Source of the DNA: Acholoe squamosa
Taxonomy: Eukaryota > Annelida > Polychaeta > Phyllodocida > Polynoidae
Assembly: GCA_949317995.1 (NCBI GenBank)
Contig: OX439044.1
Location: 22,516,733-22,580,732, forward strand
Direction of reading: 5' to 3'
DNA length: 64,000 nucleotides
Part shown: piece after piece, positions 1 to 9,081 of the stretch
Numbering within the stretch: position 1 is the first letter of the stretch
Layout of the letters: every line of letters begins with the position of its first letter
Program-made: the position numbers and the translations under genes
Notes under the pieces: model-generated
Database searches by the model: none
What the model was told of the DNA's origin: nothing
The model's input: only the letters and a program-made list of their open reading frames with translations

Positions 1-37
1 GAAACAGACACACAGCCTAACCCCAAGGTCCACCAGC

Positions 38-300
38 ATGCCTGGCAAGCAGCAGGTGCTGCCTGCCCTCTTGCTCCTGAGTAGGAGTGCAAGACAGTTC
101 AGGGAAAGTGTTTGCTGTGTGCGGCATGCACTGCCAATTGAATACCCTTCAAGCATAGAGAAGATACGGAATTCAATGGGCCACATGCCTGGTGATAGGC
201 AGGTGCACCATGCACTCTTCTTACTTAGCTGGAGTGTGAGGCCCTTCAGTGAAAGTGAAAGCGTAAACTGCATGCAGCATGCTTTGCCTATTGATTTGGC
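38..300 (+). repeat. Imperfect tandem duplication (~147 bp period)
   Basis: Two related units start near 38 and 185. Both begin ATGCCTGG and continue with matching blocks (CAGGTGC, TGC..TCTT.CT, GCATGCACTGCC versus GCATGCTTTGCC). Read in one frame the units give similar peptides (MPGKQQV... and MPGDRQV..., both ending HALPI). The spacing is a multiple of three, so the frame stays open to 415. No homology is recognised and the ORF is probably non-coding repeat DNA. Confidence 0.5.
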
Positions 301-514
301 TATCAAATACCATATCTTTGTGAATAACCAGAACGATGCTTATAGATTTGGAGGGGTCATTATCCCCGGCCCTTATACACACATGTACAAGGCAGGTCTA
401 CTTTTTAGTGTTTAGCATTTAGTGTTTAGCCCTGGCGCTTATACAAGACCGGCACTTAATAAAATCTGGATTATCCTGGTGCTCAAATGAAACATAGTGG
501 TCTGCGTGGAAAAG

Positions 515-587
515 CCCCCCAACCAGGACTTGAACCCGGGACCCTCAGGCAAAGAAGCTGATGCCCTACCAACTAAGCTATTGGGAC
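515..587 (-). tRNA. tRNA-Lys(CTT)-like sequence, possibly a pseudogene
   Basis: The minus strand folds as a 73-nt cloverleaf. It has a 7-bp acceptor stem with one G-G mismatch at the end, a D arm (box A-like TAGCTTAGTTGG), an anticodon stem with one C-C mismatch, anticodon CTT, and a good T arm with box B-like GGTTCAAGTCC. The body closely resembles metazoan tRNA-Lys(CTT). The acceptor mismatch, the anticodon-stem mismatch and a U rather than a purine at position 37 argue for a decayed gene or a tRNA-derived SINE head. No poly(T) terminator directly follows; TTTT begins a few bases past the 3' end. Confidence 0.55.
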
Positions 588-1711
588 GCTGCTTAACCAA
601 TTCAGATTTTTGAGGTTTCCCATAATACAGCGTGTTCAGGGAGGTTTCCTGTCCAGCCACTCTAACCTCAGCGCCACATTACGTTTAATGCGTCTCTGAC
701 GCCGTAGTCCTCTGGGTATTGTAGACTGACCAATAACACAGAAGTATGTCAAACTAGTCCAGCACCCTGTCATGGCCGCCGTGATGTGTTGCTCCTTGTA
801 TCATATGGAAGTTTAAGCCCATATTTCTGACACTCTGTGCAAGAAATGTGTTGTGATATTTTACAAATGGCTAGAAAAAGCCTAGATTAAGAGCCTTGTT
901 AGGCTCATTAAATCCTAAATACTCTCTAAATGCCTGAACCCAGACCATAACAATGCATTTCTATCGGTGAGGAGGTCGCCAGAGCATTCACTGACAGTAT
1001 AGACAAATATTTTTATTTCTCACATTCTTTTAGAAATAGCACAAAGAACTCATTGAAATAAATGTATGTAATAAATGCCCGTCTAAATCTGCTCTACGAT
1101 TGAGAGTTTTAATAAGTTTCAGGAAGAAAATCCATGGGACTATGTTTTACAAGCCTAACAACTCAGTCACACCACTTGCGCAATGATCTGCATACATATT
1201 TACGCGATGGCCGGCACTAAGACAGTGACGCACTCCAGTAGAGGGTGGCGCTGTAAACAGTACGCTGTCCAGCACCAGTTCGGTGGTCACGTGACCTGCT
1301 ATTATCCAATAAGTGCATTGTTATGATTTGGACGTTGCAGCAGTGTGTGCAAAAGCTGGTGGGATGGAGGTGAAATAAAATCTCATCTCCTACCCTTAAT
1401 TTTCTGTTCTAGCACACAAAAATATGCTATTTTAGGAGATATAATACTCATAATCAAGCTCGTATGGGTTGAATTCATCCTTGATTGAATAAATAGGTTG
1501 AAAAGTGGAAAATTCTGATCTGTAGCTGCGGTGGTTTTAGCAGGTGTGCTCTTTTACCCTGGTGGTGCTGGACAGGAAACCTCCCCAAGCAGAATGGAAC
1601 CTCAATAGGGGGAAGGCACAACACACCTACCTATGCGGCTCATGGCGGGGTCACTACAACACCAATACAGTATCCCGCAATGGGACTTGTCAGTAGCTGA
1701 ATACTAAGGAA
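588..1711. other. Gene-less stretch with an 18-bp inverted repeat pair
   Basis: GGAGGTTTCCTGTCCAGC at 640-657 recurs perfectly inverted at 1567-1584. The two copies could be the ends of a roughly 950-bp non-autonomous DNA element, but no matching target-site duplication is apparent. No coding sequence is recognised between them. Confidence 0.4.
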
Positions 1712-1973
1712 GGTGTCATTATTTATCAATGGGGGGGGGGGTGCAGTTATGCCCCCGCCCCCTAACAAAGAGGCGCAGATTTTTACGCCCATTTATGATC
1801 TTTGATCTATACTAGGGCCTATAGACTATGGTAGCACATGAGATTTTTTTTTGCTACAGAGGCAACATTTTTTATGCCCCCCCCCAACCAAGACGGGTCA
1901 ATAGCTTTTACATCCCCTTCAGGAGGTCAAAGGTTTTTACGCCCCCCTCCCTCCTTGATAAATAATGACCACT
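1712..1973. mobile_element. MITE-like element with ~18-bp terminal inverted repeats
   Basis: The left end (GGTGTCATTATTTATCAA, 1712-1729) pairs with the inverse of the right end (1955-1973, TTGATAAATAATGACCACT). Just inside each end lies a G-run or C-run, and several ACGCCC/ATGCCC tracts follow TTTTT. No ORF is present. It is a non-autonomous terminal-inverted-repeat element of unassigned superfamily. Confidence 0.55.
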
Positions 1974-2044
1974 CCCTATCTCTTAAAGGTCTTAAGCTAA
2001 ACCTTTAAGCTTAATAGCCTTAGACTTACTTTATGATGGGCCAG

Positions 2045-2227
2045 CAGGGGTAGACATTAACACTGGCCCGGTGGCCAATTGCCAGTAGTTTGGGCTGCGG
2101 GCCAGTAATTTTTCCTAAAAATCCTTTGAAACTGGCCATTTGGCCCATAGAATATTTGAAAATACATTGCTATACTAGACTGCTGGCCCGGGTGGCCAAA
2201 GGTCAAAAATGTTAGTATCTACCCCTG
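2045..2227. mobile_element. hAT-like MITE, 183 bp
   Basis: The ends are CAGGGGTAGACATTAACA and its near-perfect inverse TGTTAGTATCTACCCCTG. The flanks share GGCCAG (GGGCCAGC on the left, GGGCCAGG on the right if the element is taken one base shorter), consistent with a 6-8 bp target duplication. The CAGGG terminus is typical of hAT elements. The interior has repeated CTGGCCCGGGTGGCC tracts and no ORF. Confidence 0.6.
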
Positions 2228-2363
2228 GGCCAGGCTTTAGCATTAGGCTTAAGGCTACGCAGAGCGGTTATGGACCATTTGCGCTACTGCCTATTCACCC
2301 TAGTTCATTTGCACTACTCAAAATATCCTTCATTTAATATATTTTCGGGTATATAAGTTATAG

Positions 2364-2503
2364 AGAGAACTAAACGACCGTGGTGTACGAGGTGGCCGAT
2401 CCACCACGAGGGGGGTGTCTCCCCCCAGGGCATACGCCCTCGGGGGAGACACCCCCCGAGGGGTGGATCGGCCACCGAGGACACCAGGGGAGTTTAGTTC
2501 TCT
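2364..2503. mobile_element. Near-perfect foldback element
   Basis: AGAGAACTAAAC at 2364 pairs with GTTTAGTTCTCT ending at 2503. Most of the intervening sequence is also self-complementary (GGTGGCCGATCCACC against GGTGGATCGGCCACC; GGGGGGTGTCTCCCCCC against GGGGGAGACACCCCCC), closing on a short loop near 2430. The result is a GC-rich hairpin about 65 bp long per arm. No ORF. Confidence 0.7.
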
Positions 2504-3300
2504 ATTTATTTTATGTTTTTAGAGGGTTTAAATAAGAACTCAGGGGACAAATGGTCAGCACCTCTGCACCTCAACACTACCTTGATGCTACTGGCTCGGT
2601 TGCCATGCTCGCCTCATCTTATCAACTACGGTTGATAGGGGGGGGGGGGTCTCCATGTTACATGATGTCACAATCAACAAAAATGTATTGTCACCAAGAC
2701 ACCAGTGCTGGTTACTGGTGACTCCAGGTGCTGAAGGAGTGACACTCTCCAGGCCTAGGAACTAGAACTTCAAGCAGTTGCTTAGAGAATATTAAACAAT
2801 TGTTCAATATGGGTGAAGATCAAGGTTTCGATCCCATTGGATCTCATCAGGTGTATACTGAGGTTAAATCAAGGCATGTAATCATTGTTACTGTTCCTCC
2901 CTAAAGGGGGAAAAAAAAAAAAAAAAAAAAGAGGGTTTAAATAAGGAAAAATCAGCAAAATCCGGTACCGTAGTTCATCGTACGAGCGGCGGTCCGCCAT
3001 TTTGAATGTTTACATGCACCCGGAACGAGGCTGCAGTACCGGATCGGCCGCTGTGGTGGATCGGCACATGTTACGCCACTGGGGGTGTGGCGATCGGCCG
3101 CGCAATGCTGGTGTAACGGGAGGGCCTAAGACGGCCACCCATGGCCCCGTTTTGGGGCCAATGTGGACATCGTGCACCACCCCTGGTGCGCTGGTGGCCA
3201 TCAACGATGAGAATAAATCCCCAATTTCCCCCTTGGAAAGTATCGAGCTTTAATAACTCCTAATTTCGACAATAACCAGTGAAACACTAATCAAAATTCC
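2504..3300. other. Gene-less stretch, simple repeats and a CpG-rich patch
   Basis: A G-run lies near 2640 and an A-run at 2911-2930. From about 2950 to 3250 the sequence is CpG-rich. On the minus strand it holds AAAATGGCGG (around 2998-3003), a YY1-like initiation context. Short ORFs on both strands here match nothing I recognise. Confidence 0.4.
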
Positions 3301-3310
3301 ACAGTCCTAC

Positions 3311-3345
3311 CTCCTCGGGCGCCATCTTGTATCCCAAGATGCCAC
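3311..3345 (-). promoter_or_regulatory. YY1-like AAGATGGCGCC start context, possible first exon
   Basis: The minus strand reads AAGATGGCGCCCGAGGAG followed by GTAGG. That is a start codon inside a YY1-type motif, five codons (MAPEE), then a possible splice donor at 3310. Such motifs are common at housekeeping-gene starts. No downstream exon could be identified, so this is only a candidate first exon or promoter of a leftward gene. Confidence 0.2.
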
Positions 3346-3440
3346 AGCCTCCGGTCATGTGATCGAGTCTTGGAGCGTCTTGCAGACGCTCCCTCTCGCT
3401 CTCTTGACTGCTTGCAACCCTCCAACGTACATGTAAGCCA

Positions 3441-4640
3441 TTGCTGCTCTGCCTGTTTTGTGGAGGATCAGCTCTCAGGAACTATCTAATACTCCTAGAC
3501 ACATCCCCATTAACTCAGGTAAGGTGTGCTGACCACAGGGGTGTGTTTGTTTGTATCGTTTATGATATAATACAGTGTTATTTGAACTTTGAAGTCAGTG
3601 GATTTGTGTCCTTCTTCCTACAGCAGCCATCTTAGGAGGGGCCAAGCCCTTAGGGCCTAATCTCAGGACAATCAGGGAACCACTATCCAAATTAGCTGTT
3701 AGATTGTCCCCAAAAACCCCTACCCTCAGGCCATTCTACTACACTATCTCTACGGGAAGAAGTTATTCACATAAAATAAAACCCTTTACCTACCTCAACT
3801 GCTGTGATATAATGGGATTTGATTTTAAGAATTGAGAATTATGATTTGTCCCCATCAAAAAGCAGTGCGAATGATCCAGGGAGTAGAGTGAATGTGTACG
3901 TAGGGCGAACTGGTATTAGAGCAAATCGACCATTTCCCATGCAGGGTTGCCAGGCTCGCTCTCCCACCCTGATGTACGCTACCGCTTCTCAGGTTGGCCC
4001 AATCCCTTACTTTGAGTCTGTTGACAACACTGTGGCGAAGCTCACTCCCCAAACTAATTGGCCCAAAGTTAAACTGATGTTTCACTTGTGCAGTCACCCG
4101 ACCTCAGCTGGGACAGTGAATACACATCCCACATCAATCAGATTCTTATCTAGATCAAAGAGAGTAATTAAGTAATAAAATGGAATACACATCCTGTGGA
4201 ATTCATGCGGACGATAACTATGTAACGTAGCGATTCTCCAAGGTAACGTGTCACGTGCACACGGACTGCGCCATTTTCCCTGGGGGACACTTTTGTGTGC
4301 TTCAGCACAGGCCTGCCAGCTCTATCATCTAATTCTCAAAAACTGTTTTATCTTTAGCTTTGGCATTAACACAATCGAAGAGAAATAAAAAGTAGATTAT
4401 GATCCTGGAATATCCAAGGGATTAAAGCAGTAGGGTGGCCATGAAATGGTTTTCAAAATTGTGCAGGGGCCAAGTGTATCATTTTTATTATGCTGCGTAA
4501 TACGGAGCGTCGGTGCATCCCCGTCGCCGACATCGGCACGTTACCAAGGTTACCAGACTTTTTGTCTCAATGAATATACAGCTGATGATCCCAGGCTATT
4601 GAACTGGTATCAATAGCTGCTGGCCGAGGCTGCAGCAGAC
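3441..4640. other. Gene-less stretch
   Basis: No gene, RNA or clear repeat is recognised. ORFs at 3441-3635 and 3819-4175 are short, have no homology I can name, and have no splice context. Confidence 0.4.
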
Positions 4641-5135
4641 GAATGCACCATGGCTCGTGATCGAGTGTACACTCTGAGGTGTACACCCTGAAGTGTACAC
4701 TTTCAGGGTCAGCGTAGTATAGTGGTAATTTTTTATCAAAAAGGGGGGGGGGGGGTGGCGCACAAATATTTGATTGCTGTCGAGGGGGGGGGGGGCCTAA
4801 ATTTTTCGCGCATCTGTTTAGATGCCAGCTGGGATTCATACAAAACATTGGCATTTGGGATTAATAGTGAACTAAATAATCATACTCCAAGCTCTAATAG
4901 AACGAGAGACAATTAAAGGGCTAAGGATACTGTCCCTACGCCGTAAAGACTACTTTTGCTAAAAATGTCTTTGCATTGCCATTGAGGCTATTTGCTTTTT
5001 TTAAGGATGATTGCGAGTTTGCACTCCTTGAGAATCCCGCCTGGGAATCCCGACTTGCATTTGTACACACCCCTCCAGAGTGTACACCTGAAAGTGTACA
5101 CCTCAGAGTGTACACTCGAGCTCGAGCCATGCTTT
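4641..5135. mobile_element. Inverted-repeat element with GTGTACAC octamer arrays at both ends
   Basis: The left arm (about 4641-4705) and inverted right arm (about 5080-5135) share CATGGCTCG and GAGTGTACACTCTGAGG. Each arm contains three copies of the palindrome GTGTACAC: 4665, 4679 and 4693 on the left; 5080, 5094 and 5108 on the right. In each arm the starts are 14 bp apart. The interior has G-runs (4743-4755, 4786-4795) and no convincing ORF. It resembles a non-autonomous DNA transposon with repeated transposase or host-factor sites in its ends. Confidence 0.5.
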
Positions 5136-5230
5136 TATGCAGCAGAGGTATCGTTCCACTATTGATGATGGCGTCACTTCCGGTAATACACTGAGATGTA
5201 CGGATTTAGGACTTGGATAGTTGGATCGGC

Positions 5231-5261
5231 GCCCAACTCACATACTTGTTGTGAGTTGGGC
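5231..5261. repeat. Perfect 12-bp hairpin, 7-nt loop
   Basis: GCCCAACTCACA, loop TACTTGT, then TGTGAGTTGGGC. The stem is perfect and there is no T-run behind it. Function unknown; it could be the centre of a decayed foldback element. Confidence 0.45.
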
Positions 5262-8200
5262 ATACTGGGGCCTCAGTTTTTGAGATTGGATGCGCCTTGA
5301 CTTTCGGCGCACTTTCCTGCACTTATTCCTAGGTTGAATTAAACAAAATTTAAATTTCTGGATAATTTGAACCTCTAACTTGCACCACAATCAATTTCAT
5401 TAAGGTATGACTTTTGTAACCTGTCTAAATTGAGCTTTTAAAAATCCTGACATGTTTTACTGGGAAAATAACATGGCGGCCATGATGGATTTTCGGACAT
5501 GCACTCGGCAAACTTGCAGCTCATGTAGCATATGAAATATAGGGAATTATGGTGCAATTATTTGTATTCTTCTAGAAATATGCCTAAAGATTAATCGACC
5601 ATCATGATTTTGATGAAACCCAATTGTAAATGTACAAACCAAGCACATGTAAACAAAGAATTTGCCACTTCCGGTTCTACTGCATGGCACCACTGTCAAA
5701 CTCATTTACTTCTGCAGGGGTCACTGAGACCCTAAAACGTAGTGTCATTAGGGGCTCAGATCTGTGACTAGGACTTGGAGGGCTGTGATTGGTCTATATT
5801 AGAGTTCAAAATCATTGCAAACTTTTAAATAAAGCATAGATAAAATGTTTAACCTGTTGTGATTCAGAATATATGGGGTACAAGGGACAGCTCCTTTGTC
5901 TAGGACCCCAAAATATTCATTTAAAAAAAGGTTGGAAATAATCACTAATTGTGTGCAGAATAGCCTCAATAGGCCAAAATGGGGATCGTAGGCACTGAAA
6001 TACCTCCACTGTGTAAGTCTGCTGCAGGAGAGGTGTGAAACTGTGATAAAGCTGAAACTGGGGAGTGTTAAACTCTCCTTTCTTTGCAAGCTTATTCTGA
6101 AGCTATTTACTGGAGGATCTTTACAAACAAGGGTTTATTTTAACAGGCTTGGCTAGACCTTTAAAATGATTATTTTTTGTACAAGGTTGAATGCAGGGAA
6201 TTTTGCCTTTGACCCCATCAAAGTTCAACCAAAAGTTTAGAACCATTTTATGATGAGAAGATCATTGAGCACCTAAAAATAAATGGTTCCCACCTGTTCT
6301 ATGGTTAAAAATGATCTAGAAAATGTTGTCATTTTCTTTTTCTAAGGGGCTGCAGTATGTTTGACAGACCCTGCAAACTTTTTGGGCGAGATTATCTCTG
6401 GACACTTATCCCAACCTCCCCAAAGTTGGGCACGTACCTATCAATTAAGACCTTATTGTATGTATTTTATATGGTGGGAAATTGATAGCTATGATAAAAA
6501 TAAGTGGTTTTGCTTTTTAAATGAAGTTATTATGTCAATTTGAATGGAAGTTATAATCATTCAAACATCCTGAGTCAAAGATGATATTCTGCCGTGGTTC
6601 TGTCAGAGCGCACAGTTCAAGAGAAAAGATTACATTAAAAATTTGCTTTTACACTGTTTGTTTATGATAAAATGTATCATTATTTACATTCTTGAGGGTA
6701 TATCTTGCTTATCTGAAAAGAAAATTGCCCAAAATAATCATTTTAGTGATCTAGTATACCTTGGATTCATCTTGCTTGATCACAAAATTAGATCCAAATT
6801 AAACTCTTAACTATGGCAGAATTCTGGGTCTGATTTAATACCTTTGACCAGTCGTAATTCCACTTAAAATTGACATAGAGACTTCATTTAAAAAGCAAAT
6901 CCACTTCTTTTCTCAAGATCCATCCATTGATCATTAGATAGGTTTAATGGGATAAAGTCTTGAAATATTAGGTAAGTGCCTAGGATGGGTTCAAACATAT
7001 GCACGTACAGAAAAACTGGGTTGGTGAACGACGTCTGGATCTGGCACCCAGAGAGGGGGAAAATGTGCCTCTTCATGATTTTGAGTGATTTTGAGTGTTT
7101 GAAAGGTGAAATTCCACTTTTACGGGTGCATGAGTTACATTAAATTATAGTGCAGAATGTTTTGGTGGTCCGATACCCTTGTCCGGCAGGCACTGACTCT
7201 TACCTGACGGGAGAGTCAGGCTTCCTGCATAGGGCTCATTTGTCAGGTGGCTGGAATTGTAGGACATAATTTTTTTATGTCGATTTCCTCTTAAAGATGG
7301 CTTCCTAAGACATGTTGGTTGCCATTTTGTGAGAAACCTTTAATACGGGGGTCCAAGATTATTTGGTTCTCACAAATCTGTTAGCCTTCACATCAAGTTT
7401 AGCTGCCACGGTCGGCCATGTTGGATGTGGTTTCAGGTCTCACAACAGAGGTGTTATTCATGAAATAATGTTATTCGTGAGAATCTGCTTGGAGAGTGGA
7501 GATTGACTTCCTGTCTGGCAGAAAATGCACCTGCTGATAGCTGCCCGTTGCAACCCACACGGCATGTGCCAAATCTTGGAAAAGGGTGCGATCTAAAAGT
7601 TTCCAACAAAAGACACTCTTCCCACTCACAGACAGCAAAACTAAGGTGGTACTCTTGACAATACCATAAGCTGATTGTTGGGGATTTATTTCTGTCAAAT
7701 GTTATTCTTAGAAACTTGCCGTTTCTAGAGCACCTGAAAGTTTTAGGTATGCCAGTCCCAGCGACTCAGTCCTTAACTGAGTCGCGCCCAGTGACTATAG
7801 TCCGTTCCTCTATATTGGGGACTGGTGCATTTGCAGCATGAGGGCCTTATTTTTTTCTAATTAATGATAAAATATCCTAGTTTTTTCACAACCCTAGTCT
7901 TGTATAGGGTGTTTTGAATATCTATACTGAAAATTATTGGAAATTGGAAGATATTTGATAATTTTTTCAGCTGCCATATTATTACAACAGGGCAAATACT
8001 GCCCAATTGCTGCCCATTTGGGGCAAAATAGCTGCATTAATAGCAGGTGGTTGGGTGCAAATTATGGATTTCTCTCTTAATAAAACAACAAAATCTTGAT
8101 TTAATGGACCAGGGACATCAAATCCAAGTCAGAGATATCATTGACACTTTTCAGAAGTATATAAATCATATTAGTTACCATATATCTTACATTTGTATAA

Positions 8201-8952
8201 GTAGGTCACTGTCTGACCTTGAATCACAGTTATTGGGGTCAAGGTTGAATTAGGTCACCATGAAGTACCGCAATGGATAATCCCAACAAATGCATGAATA
8301 TCTAAGCTATCCAGTATATTGAAAGAACTCATAAATGTGATACAAAATCCATGTTTTTTCTTTTTCTTGCTCCATTTTTTCTCATACATAGGGATCATGT
8401 TAAATGCTATATGGAAAAATTGTATCAAAGGATGGGTCAAAATGGGGATTTTAGTTAGTTTTCAAAAAAATACATATCTTTTGGTAGAATTTGAACTATT
8501 AGAGGCATATAAAATGTAAAAACATATTTAAAAAGCTTGTTTCTCACTCTAAAAGATGAATTAATGAAAATAGGGGGTCATCACTAACTTTTTCATAGTA
8601 ATTTTAGCCTAAAGATGGAGAAGTAGGTGTTTTTTCATGGTTTTCGCTTCTGAAACTCACACTTTGATACAAGATAAAATATTTTTAATTTTCACCAAAA
8701 ACTTAATGAGGTATCTAGAAATAATGCCCTAATTGTGTACTTTTACATGGTGAAAGAATTGTGTAGATCGGCCAACTATGAGAGACACAGCACCATTTTG
8801 AAGGTGCAAAAATAGGAAAAACTAAGTTTTTGGTCCCCAATATACGGCAATGAGCTTTAGATACCCAGACTGCAGTCTTCACTTCACCGTCAGAGTTGCA
8901 GGCTACGGTGACAACACGCACACGTCTGTGCTTAATTTAAGACCTAACTTAC
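5262..8952. other. AT-rich intergenic or intronic DNA
   Basis: No exon, RNA gene or full repeat is recognised. A perfect 10-bp hairpin lies at 7761-7785 (GCGACTCAGT, loop CCTTA, ACTGAGTCGC). If the NDUFS6-like exon at 8953-9081 is real, this stretch would be its first intron. I looked for a continuation (VYDDKDYR-like start, GGGGALGHPK-like core) on the minus strand and did not see one. Confidence 0.4.
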
Positions 8953-9081
8953 TTGACCAGTGTGGGTTAATTGATCTTCATTCTTTTCTTCTGTCGCATA
9001 ACGTCTCGATTGGCTGCCAACTACTCGAAAAAGAGATGAAATTCTCGAAACAGCAAGTCTGGAGCGAGTCAAGCCTGCCAT
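8953..9081 (-). CDS. NDUFS6: Candidate first exon of NDUFS6 (complex I 13-kDa subunit)
   Basis: Forty-three codons start at ATG 9081 and end in frame (phase 0) directly before a GTAAGT donor at 8952-8947. Residues 1-29 form an Arg/Ser-rich amphipathic presequence without acidic residues (MAGLTRSRLAVSRIS..., ending SRRYA), as expected for mitochondrial import. They are followed by an acidic stretch and EDQLTHTGQ. Animal NDUFS6 has a short presequence followed by a THTGQ motif, then VYDDKDYR. NDUFS6 is a zinc-binding accessory subunit of the peripheral arm of respiratory complex I. The remaining exons, with the Cys/His zinc site, were not found downstream, so this may have a long intron, be a retained fragment, or be chance. 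An upstream ATG at 9222 in the same frame lacks the presequence features. Confidence 0.45.

Noticed and set aside
3002-3253. Short ORFs on both strands of the CpG-rich patch as proteins
   Set aside because: Length is expected for GC-rich DNA; no splice context or recognised domain.
4660-5120. GTGTACAC repeats as a CRISPR array
   Set aside because: The context is eukaryotic, the repeats are only 8 bp palindromes 14 bp apart, and they sit in inverted arms of a transposon-like element.
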